Shown here: positions 43,300 to 50,008 of the stretch, piece by piece
Layout: every line of letters starts with the position of its first letter
Numbering within the stretch: the first letter of the stretch is position 1
DNA from: Acetobacteraceae bacterium AT-5844
Lineage (GTDB): Bacteria > Pseudomonadota > Alphaproteobacteria > Acetobacterales > Acetobacteraceae
Direction: 5' to 3'
Assembly (NCBI GenBank): GCA_000245075.1
Contig: JH599966.1
Span: 1 to 50,008, forward strand
DNA length: 50,008 bases
Made by a program: the position numbers and the translations under genes
Notes under the pieces: generated by a model
Seen by the model: only the letters and a program-made list of their open reading frames with translations
The model's database searches: none
What the model was told of the DNA's origin: nothing

Positions 43300-46200
43300 T
43301 TACCCCCTGACCAGCACGGGCGGTCCCGGCACCCGCTCGCCGCCCTTATCCGGACCTTCCACTTTCCGGTGAAATTCCTCAAGCAGCCTGGCTTCCTGGC
43401 GCTTGGCATGTTCGGCGTGCCGCCTGCGGATGGGCCCGTATCCGCGTATCTGGTCCGGCAGCGAAGCAAGCTCCACGGCGAGGGTGTGGTTGTCCGGACG
43501 GAGCGAGGCGAGCAACTCACCCACAAGACGCTCGTATTCGTCCAGCAAGCGGCGATCCAGCTTGCGGTCCTCGCTGAAGCGGAAGGGGTCGAGGACAGTG
43601 CCCCGTACCCGCCGAAGCCGCGCCAGCACTTTGAAGGCGTGCAGCACCCAGGGACCGAAGGCGCGCTTGCGCGGCTCGCCGGTGGCAGGATCAGGCTTGG
43701 CCCAAAGCGGCGGCGCCAGGTGGAAGACGAGCTTGGGGTCCCCCTCAAAGGTCTGGCCCAACCGTTCCAGGAACCCGGTTTCGGTATAGAGGCGGGCGAC
43801 CTCATACTCGTCCTTGGTGGCGAGCAGCTTGTAGTGGCCGCGTGCCACGGCCTCGGCGAGCCCGGTGAGGCCCGGTGTCCTCGCCACCTCCACCTCCCGC
43901 ACCCGCCGGACGAGATCCGCGTAGCGCCGCGCGTAGCGGGCATCCTGGTAGGCGGTCAGTTCAGCGACGCGGCGGGCAACCATCTCGTGCAGGTCCACGG
44001 AGAGCCTGTGATGGGCGGGGACGGCCTCGGGCGGCGTGGCCACCCGCTCCACCGATGCGAGGTCGAGCACAGCACGCCGCCCCCAGTGGAAGGCATTCTT
44101 ATTCATGTCCACGGCCGCGCCGTTCAGCTCGACGGCCTTGAGGATCGACGCCGCCGAGACCGGCAGCAGCCCTTTCTGATAGGCATAGCCGACCATGAAG
44201 AGGTTGGCGGCAATCGAGTCACCCAGCAACGCCGTCGCCAGCCGGGTGCCCGCGACGAAATCGGCCCGGCCTGGGCCGACCGCCTCCATGATCTGCTCCT
44301 CTATCGCGACGACGGGGAATTGCGGGTCGCGAACAGAGGCAATGTCGCCGGTCCTGGCCTGCGCGGCGAAGGTGCGGACGAAGTCGCTGGTGACCGAGAA
44401 ATCGCTGTTGACCACAGCCCGTGTCGTGCCCGCATGCAGCTTGGACAGGGATTCATCCGCGACGGCCACGACGATGTCGCAGCCGAGCAGGAGGTCAGCC
44501 TCGCCCGAGGCCATGCGGGAAGCGTGCAGCAGATCCTGCCGGGCGGCGATACGAATATGCGACCAGACCGGGCCGCCCTTCTGGGCCAGCCCGGCCATGT
44601 CCAGCACCGAGACGCCCTTGCCCTCCAGCGTGGCGGCGGTACCGAGCAGCGCGCCGATGGTGATGACGCCGGTACCGCCGACGCCCGCCACCAGGATGCC
44701 GTAGGGCCGGCTGACCGGGAGCATCGGTGGCTCCGGCAGCTCGTCGGAGTCAGCACCGCCCCATGGCGTGGCGGCCTTACCCTTGCGAAGCTGGCCCCCC
44801 TCGATGGTGACGAAGCTGGGGCAGAATCCCTCCAGGCAGGAAAAATCCTTGTTGCAGGAGGATTGGTCGATCGCGCGCTTGCGGCCGAACTCGGTCTCGA
44901 TCGGCACGACCGACATGCAGTTCGACTTCGCGGAGCAGTCGCCGCAACCTTCGCAGACACGGTCGTTGATGACGACGCGCCGCGCCGGGTCCGGCATCAG
45001 CCCGCGCTTGCGGCGGCGGCGCTTCTCCGCGGCGCAGGTCTGGTCGTACACGATCACCGAGACGCCTGGATATTCGCGCAACTCGCGCTGCACCGCGTCG
45101 AGGTCCCGCCGGTGCCGCACCGGCACCCCCGCCGGCAGCCCGCTATCGGCATGCCGCGCCGGGTCGTCAGTGACGACGACGATGCGCTCAATGCCCTCCG
45201 CACTCACCTGCCGCACGACCTCCGGCACCGTCAGCTTGCCCTCGACTGGCTGGCCACCCGTCATCGCCACGGCGTCGTTGAACAGAATCTTGTACGTGAT
45301 CGGCACCTTCGACACGACCGCCTGGCGGATCGCCAGCAATCCCGAATGGGAATAGGTGCCGTCACCGAGATTGGCGAAGACGTGCTTCGTCTCGGTAAAG
45401 GGTGCCTGCCCGACCCAGGGCACGCCCTCCCCGCCCATCTGGCTGAAGGTCCGCGTCTGCTCCGGGTTCAGCCACAGCGCCATGTAGTGGCAGCCAATGC
45501 CGGCGAGCGCCCGGCTCCCTTCCGGCACTCTGGTAGACGTATTATGCGGGCAGCCAGGGCAGTAGTGTGGCACCCGCGGCATGGTCGGGTGGGGCCGCGC
45601 CAGCGCTGCTTCCTTCGCGGCGAGGAAGTCCAGGCAATCCCGGATGCGGTCGCTGGTGTGGAATGGTGCAATGCGGCGGGCGATAACGCGCGCGATGAGA
45701 GCCGGCGTCAGCTCGCCGGCGGCGGGGAGCTGCCAGTCGCCGCCGGGAAGTTCCCACTCGCCCTTCTCGTCGTACTTGCCGGTGACCTTCGGGCGCACAT
45801 CCTCGCGCCAGTTATAGAGTTGCTCCTTGAGCTGGTACTCGATGACCTGACGCTTCTCCTCGACGACGAGGATTTCCTCGAGCCCCTCGGCGAAGTGCCG
45901 CACGCCCTCGCCATCCAGCGGCCAGGTCATGCCGACCTTGTAGAGACGCAGCCCGATTTCCGCCGCCAGTGCCTCGTCGATGCCGAGCGCATCGAGCGCC
46001 TGGAGCACGTCCAGGTAAGACTTGCCGCTGCTGATGATGCCCAGCCTGGCACGCGGGCTGTCTATCGTTACCCGGTTCAGGTGATTGGCCCGGGCATAGG
46101 CCATGGCGGCGTAGACCTTCCAGTGCTGGAGTCGGTATTCCTGGTCCAGGGGCGGATCTGGCCAGCGAATGGACAGGCCACCCGGCGGCATCTCGAAGTC

Positions 46201-46893
46201 GGTTGGCAGCCGCGTTTCGATACGGTGCGGGTCCACCACGATGCCGGCGGAAGTCTCCACGATGTCAGTGAGGGCCCGCATGCCCACCCAGCAGCCGGAG
46301 AAGCGGGACATGGCCCAGCCGTGCAGCCCGAGGTCGAGCAGCTCCTGCACCCCCGCCGGGTTCAGCACCGGGATCATCGACGCGGCGAAGATGTGGTCGC
46401 TCTGATGCGGCAGCGAGGAGGACTTGGCCCCATGGTCGTCCCCCACCACTGCCAGCACGCCGCCATGGCGGGAGGTGCCGGCAGCGTTGGCGTGCTTGAA
46501 CACGTCCACGCTGCGGTCGGCGCCAGGGCCCTTGCCGTACCACATGGCGAAGACGCCGTCGTGCTTCGCGCCGGGAAACAGATTGACCTGCTGGCTGCCC
46601 CAGACGGCGGTCGCCGCCAGATCCTCGTTCACCCCCGGCCTGAAGTGGATGCGGTGCTCGGCGAGCTGCTTCTCGGCCTTCCACAGGGCCTGGTCGAGGC
46701 CCCCGAGCGGCGAGCCGCGATAACCCGAGATGAAGCCGGCAGTGTCCAGGCCCGCCGCTGCGTCGCGAACCCGCTGCAGCATCGGCAGCCGCACCAATGC
46801 CTGAATGCCGGACAGGTAGGTCAACTGAGGCCGTGGCCCACCCACCAGTTCCGAATTCCATATGCCGGACTCTCGAGAGGGAGCATCGACCAT
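43300..46893 (-). CDS. Fused indolepyruvate ferredoxin oxidoreductase (IorA-IorB type)
   Basis: A 1197-residue oxidoreductase that fuses the subunits of indolepyruvate ferredoxin oxidoreductase. Visible order: pyrimidine-type TPP domain (about 30-400, with [13 protein letters not shown]); TPP-binding domain (about 435-570, with [23 protein letters not shown] and [15 protein letters not shown]); iron-sulfur site C647-x-x-C650-x-x-C653 in [14 protein letters not shown] with a further cysteine group in FSCLEGFC; then a gamma-type domain with [15 protein letters not shown] and [15 protein letters not shown]; and a C-terminal extension of about 200 residues. It decarboxylates aryl-pyruvates or branched 2-oxo acids to acyl-CoA. 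The ATG at 46893 is preferred over 46929; neither site is strong. It ends five bases before the isovaleryl-CoA dehydrogenase start. Confidence 0.93.
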   Translation of the reverse strand: MVDAPSRESGIWNSELVGGPRPQLTYLSGIQALVRLPMLQRVRDAAAGLDTAGFISGYRGSPLGGLDQALWKAEKQLAEHRIHFRPGVNEDLAATAVWGSQQVNLFPGAKHDGVFAMWYGKGPGADRSVDVFKHANAAGTSRHGGVLAVVGDDHGAKSSSLPHQSDHIFAASMIPVLNPAGVQELLDLGLHGWAMSRFSGCWVGMRALTDIVETSAGIVVDPHRIETRLPTDFEMPPGGLSIRWPDPPLDQEYRLQHWKVYAAMAYARANHLNRVTIDSPRARLGIISSGKSYLDVLQALDALGIDEALAAEIGLRLYKVGMTWPLDGEGVRHFAEGLEEILVVEEKRQVIEYQLKEQLYNWREDVRPKVTGKYDEKGEWELPGGDWQLPAAGELTPALIARVIARRIAPFHTSDRIRDCLDFLAAKEAALARPHPTMPRVPHYCPGCPHNTSTRVPEGSRALAGIGCHYMALWLNPEQTRTFSQMGGEGVPWVGQAPFTETKHVFANLGDGTYSHSGLLAIRQAVVSKVPITYKILFNDAVAMTGGQPVEGKLTVPEVVRQVSAEGIERIVVVTDDPARHADSGLPAGVPVRHRRDLDAVQRELREYPGVSVIVYDQTCAAEKRRRRKRGLMPDPARRVVINDRVCEGCGDCSAKSNCMSVVPIETEFGRKRAIDQSSCNKDFSCLEGFCPSFVTIEGGQLRKGKAATPWGGADSDELPEPPMLPVSRPYGILVAGVGGTGVITIGALLGTAATLEGKGVSVLDMAGLAQKGGPVWSHIRIAARQDLLHASRMASGEADLLLGCDIVVAVADESLSKLHAGTTRAVVNSDFSVTSDFVRTFAAQARTGDIASVRDPQFPVVAIEEQIMEAVGPGRADFVAGTRLATALLGDSIAANLFMVGYAYQKGLLPVSAASILKAVELNGAAVDMNKNAFHWGRRAVLDLASVERVATPPEAVPAHHRLSVDLHEMVARRVAELTAYQDARYARRYADLVRRVREVEVARTPGLTGLAEAVARGHYKLLATKDEYEVARLYTETGFLERLGQTFEGDPKLVFHLAPPLWAKPDPATGEPRKRAFGPWVLHAFKVLARLRRVRGTVLDPFRFSEDRKLDRRLLDEYERLVGELLASLRPDNHTLAVELASLPDQIRGYGPIRRRHAEHAKRQEARLLEEFHRKVEGPDKGGERVPGPPVLVRG

Positions 46894-48097
46894 CGGATTC
46901 AGCTCCGTCAGTGGGCAGTCAGGTCTCATTCGAGCTTCACCTCAGCGGCTTTCGCCATGAGGCGCCGCTTCGCCAGCTCCTTCGCGCTAGTTCTAAAACG
47001 CATCCTGGCCGGCTGGCGTTGCTCTATCGCAAAGTCCGTTGAAAGGTGCTCACTGCGGGAAGAAGTGCGACGCAGGCAGTGGCCACCGCCGCGATGCTGA
47101 GAATGGGGCGGCCAGGAGTCGCAGATTAAAGCTGCTTCATAGCCTGATAGAGGCGATTTGGGCGAAGCCAAGGAAGCTGCTGGCGGGTGAGCGTAGCGGG
47201 TGGCAACGCGGCGCCAGGTTGGTGCAGCGCTCAATGCGGTTGCGCCCGGTTGCTGATGAACCAGTGGCTGAAAAGGAGCGTGGGAGCGGACGCACGGGCC
47301 GAAACGCCTCTCGCAAGTTCTCGCTACAATTCGCCTTCGTGAGCTTCTAGATGCGCGGCAGAGCGAGAGGCGGCGAAAGGATGCGAACGCCCGCGTAGAG
47401 GGAAGTGCCTAGGGAAGCTGGAATCTCACTTGCGCGCGGTCGACACCTGCGAGGTAGAGCGGACTATAGCCCGGAGGCGCACAGACTATGGATAAGCCAG
47501 CTCTGCTCTAACGCCATGACGCGTTCTCCCGACCGCATACGCCTGCCGCTGCCCGAAGCCTGCATAATGCCCGGGCTCTCCTCTCTCCGGCTAAGGAAAT
47601 GACGGCCACCTCGGCGGCTGCCGCACCTTGCGCGCAGGCAGTCAGTACAGCCCGGCTCATGCGCATCTCATGAGCGCGCCCTCAACTTGGAGTTCCCGAC
47701 GAGCGCAAGCCAGCCATCCGGACAACAAGTGCTGAAGGGTTTGAGCGGAATGAATCGACGGGCCGCAGATTCCCCTAGAGATAAAATTATCGCGACACGC
47801 AGCAACCGGATGCTGCGCGGCACCCGCAGGCGCCAATGCAAGGCGAAACTGCGACGGCGTGAGCAGAGCAAAAAGCAACCCCTTGATCTCCATGGAACAA
47901 GAACTTCGCTGTTTTTCGCCCTCCAGGAAATTCACGCCTCATTCGGTGAGATGAATCGTTCCCCCTTACTGCAGGACGTGCCGCCGATATCTGCGCCTAC
48001 ACGCGAAAATCTGTCGTCATCCACGAAATAATATCCTAACCGGACCAACACGGAGCGAAAACGAAAACTGCAAAAAATGCAAGGAACGTAACAACGC
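46894..48097. other. Long intergenic region with decayed IS5-type tail
   Basis: About 1.2 kb without an intact gene. It holds the transposase remnant at about 47130-47250, described separately, and otherwise only short overlapping frames without ribosome sites. AT-rich sequence at about 47990-48090 is the likely promoter region of the autotransporter-like gene. Confidence 0.45.
47130..47250 (-). pseudogene. Decayed C-terminal fragment of an IS5-type transposase
   Basis: On the minus strand the sequence reads NRIERC, then after a frameshift RRVATRY, then back in the first frame SSFLGFAQIASIRL, followed by a stop where a Trp codon is expected. The order NRIERC-x-n-RR-(I/V)ATRY-D-x-n-F-x-x-x-x-x-x-A-x-IRLW is the conserved C-terminal pattern of IS5-family DDE transposases. 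The fragment is too broken to work, and neither element end could be defined. Confidence 0.55.
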
Positions 48098-50008
48098 ATG
48101 TCGAGGACCCTCACCTATTCGACCCTTGCCCTGGTGCTCGGCACAACTTCGGCCCTGGCACAAAGGTCACTCTCTACTACCGACAGCCTCAATAATGTGA
48201 ACGTCTCAGCGGGGCTTAGCCAGAACGGCACGGGGGTCTATTACCAGCACGGGTATAATGGCGCCCCTGGTGGTGCGGCACCCAGTATCAGCCTGTCCGT
48301 GACCGGCAGCGCCATCACCGGCAGCAACGTCACCTCAGCCTCATTCGCGGCGACGGATCGCATCGCGGCCATCTTCCAGCAGACCAATGGTGGCGCCGGC
48401 AACCCAGGAGAAAGCGGTCATCCTGGACAGAATGGTGGCGCCTCGGGCCCGATCACGACGACGCTCACCAATAGCTCGCTTCGGCTCGACTACCTGAACT
48501 CCACCGCCATGCCTTATATCCATGGCCTGTTTGCCGGCAGCCTGGGCGCGAGTGGCGGCCCCTCGGAGCATAACGACCATGCGGGCGGCGATGGCTCGGC
48601 TGCGGCGCAGGTCAACCTGGTGCTGAATGGCAGCAACGTCACCGCGACCTCGCAGAACACCACGACACAAGGCGCCGCAGTCACAGCCTTGCAGCAGGGA
48701 GGCTTCGGCGGCACCGGCCAGCACCATGGAAAGGGCGGCGAGGGGGGCGGCAGCGCACCGATGTCGGTGACGCTCCAGGACAGCACCATTAGCGCCCAGG
48801 GAGGCCAACTGGCCGGCGTGCAGTTGCTGCAAACGGGCGGCAGCGGCGGTGACGGCGCCGATGAGCAGGAAAGTAACGGTGGCACCGGAGGCATTCTTCA
48901 GGGCATCACGCTGACCCTGCAGCAAAGCAATGGAGGGGCCGGCAACGCCATTTCCACCACAGGCAACGACGCCCCGGCCATTCAGGCGATCGCGATCGGT
49001 GGACAGGGTGGCAAGGGCGGCGACGATAACTTCGTAGGTGCGACCGGAGGCGATGGTGGCAATGGCGGCAACACCGCCCACAGCGCCCAGGACATGGCGA
49101 TCAGACTCACCGGCACAGGTCAGCTGAGCATCACCACCCAGGGCACCAGCTCCGCTGGCATTGAGGTGCTGAGCCAGGGCGGCGACGGCGGAGAAGGCGG
49201 TCTCGCAGGCTATCTTTTTGCTGGCGACCCAGGCCAGGCCGGCACCGGCGGACGTGGGGATCAGATCGAGATCCATCTCGGCGCTGGCGCCACCATCACG
49301 ACCCATGGCGATACATCCAGCGCCATTCTCGCCCGCACTCAGGGGGGTGCCGGCGCCACAAGCGGCCGCGACAACGGCGACGCCTCGGGCTCCACGACCC
49401 ATCCCGGCGGCGCGGGCGGCAATAGCGGCATTGTCACCGTCACCCTCGACCAGGGCGTCACACTGACTACATCCGGCACCGGTTCTGATGGCATCACCGC
49501 CCTCAGCGTCAGCGGCCGCGGTGGCGATGCTGGCAGCGCGGTTGGTGGCTTCGGTACAGCCACCGCCGGCAATGGCGGCAATGGCGGTGTGGCCGGCGGC
49601 GTAAACATCAACAGCGCGGGCAGCATCACGACGACGGGCGCCAGCGCGCGCGGAATTCTGGCCCAGACGGTTTCCGGCCCCGGTGGCAATGGAGGGCGTG
49701 CAAGCGCCGTCCTCAGCTCCGAATCAGGCGGCCCGGGCAGCGCCGGCGTGGTCAATGGCAGCACTGTCGTCCAGAGCGGTGTGATCACGACCGGGGGGAG
49801 CTACTCCCAGGGCATTCTGGTGCAGTCCATCGCCGGCACCGGCGGCGTGGGCGGCCGGGCAGACAGCAGCATCTTCCACGACCAGGGCGGCAAGGCAGCC
49901 CCCGGCAGCAATGGTGGCACGATCGATCTTACCAACACAGGTACGATCATCACGGCCGGTGAAAGCGCACAGGCGATCGTGGCGCAATCCATCGGCGGCG
50001 GCGGCGGC
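48098..50008 (+). CDS. Glycine-rich autotransporter/adhesin-like protein (3' partial)
   Basis: The frame opens at ATG 48098 and is still open at the end of the window (637 codons seen). Residues 1-23 are a Sec signal peptide (MSRTLTYSTLALVLGTTSALA, cleavage before QRSL). The rest is very rich in Gly, Asn, Thr and Ser, with repeated units such as NGGAG-x-x-x, GGDGGEGG, TTGNDAPAIQAIAIGGQGGK and, at the cut end, AQAIVAQSIGGGGG. The last motif (Q-S-I-G-G-G-G-G) is typical of large alphaproteobacterial autotransporters that form a parallel beta-helix on the cell surface, with an outer-membrane barrel at the C-terminus beyond the window. A weak AAGG site lies about 12 bases before the ATG. Adhesion or biofilm role is inferred from the family. 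Confidence 0.85.
   Translation, partial: MSRTLTYSTLALVLGTTSALAQRSLSTTDSLNNVNVSAGLSQNGTGVYYQHGYNGAPGGAAPSISLSVTGSAITGSNVTSASFAATDRIAAIFQQTNGGAGNPGESGHPGQNGGASGPITTTLTNSSLRLDYLNSTAMPYIHGLFAGSLGASGGPSEHNDHAGGDGSAAAQVNLVLNGSNVTATSQNTTTQGAAVTALQQGGFGGTGQHHGKGGEGGGSAPMSVTLQDSTISAQGGQLAGVQLLQTGGSGGDGADEQESNGGTGGILQGITLTLQQSNGGAGNAISTTGNDAPAIQAIAIGGQGGKGGDDNFVGATGGDGGNGGNTAHSAQDMAIRLTGTGQLSITTQGTSSAGIEVLSQGGDGGEGGLAGYLFAGDPGQAGTGGRGDQIEIHLGAGATITTHGDTSSAILARTQGGAGATSGRDNGDASGSTTHPGGAGGNSGIVTVTLDQGVTLTTSGTGSDGITALSVSGRGGDAGSAVGGFGTATAGNGGNGGVAGGVNINSAGSITTTGASARGILAQTVSGPGGNGGRASAVLSSESGGPGSAGVVNGSTVVQSGVITTGGSYSQGILVQSIAGTGGVGGRADSSIFHDQGGKAAPGSNGGTIDLTNTGTIITAGESAQAIVAQSIGGGGG

Noticed and set aside
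43183-47100. A 1305-codon plus-strand open frame opposite the indolepyruvate oxidoreductase
   Set aside because: It lies antisense to a clearly real gene, has no domain and shows the His/Arg/Gly/Pro bias of antisense frames in GC-rich DNA.
47657-48031. Overlapping frames on both strands before the autotransporter-like gene
   Set aside because: No ribosome site or family; the sequence is probably promoter and leader DNA.

Overview
The window is a 50 kb piece of a GC-rich chromosome, most consistent with an alphaproteobacterium of the Acetobacteraceae (Roseomonas-like). That placement is inferred from codon use, a tripartite-tricarboxylate-type (Bug/TctC) binding protein, a TorF-family porin, a DUF3606-like protein and tight ATGA-coupled operons. 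No rRNA, tRNA, CRISPR array, intact insertion sequence or replication origin was seen. Both edges cut genes: an SGNH hydrolase with calcium-binding RTX repeats on the left and a glycine-rich autotransporter-like protein on the right.

Layout. 1-5.3 kb: the SGNH/RTX protein, a small XRE-like regulator, two small unknown genes, and a reverse-strand pair of a methyltransferase-like protein and a DapA-family lyase/aldolase. 5.3-14.6 kb: a complete potassium-scavenging locus. On the minus strand it reads 27-aa ORF, kdpF, kdpA, kdpB, kdpC, then a TorF-type porin; on the plus strand a small membrane protein, kdpD and kdpE. A divergent control region between them holds T-rich direct repeats. 15-17 kb: a TerB-like protein facing an exported NHL-type propeller protein. 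17-20 kb: small stress-type genes, including two cold-shock proteins each preceded by a hairpin at nearly the same distance, a DUF3606-like gene and a hemolysin III family membrane protein.

20.2-25.2 kb: a LysR regulator divergent from four genes joined by 4-base overlaps (dehydratase, CaiB/BaiF CoA-transferase, Bug/TctC binding protein, CitE-like lyase). These look like a pathway that imports a C5-type dicarboxylate, activates it to the CoA ester, hydrates it and cleaves it, as in itaconate/mesaconate/citramalate degradation. 25.2-30 kb: a sparse region with a PRC-barrel protein, a 52-aa membrane protein, a half-size FUSC protein and a Tat-exported amidohydrolase.

30.5-35.9 kb: a two-gene minus-strand unit coding for a 588-aa beta-rich protein and an 1166-aa protein. 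The larger one has a propeller-like N-terminal half and a helical, hydrophobic C-terminal half. I do not recognise either family; this is the best candidate for an undescribed system. 36.4-46.9 kb: a low-affinity iron permease family protein, then a long minus-strand block of fused indolepyruvate ferredoxin oxidoreductase, isovaleryl-CoA dehydrogenase, livH, livM, livG, livF and a leucine-type binding protein. Together they would import and oxidise branched-chain and possibly aromatic amino acids. 47-48.1 kb: a decayed IS5-type transposase tail and non-coding sequence ahead of the autotransporter-like gene.
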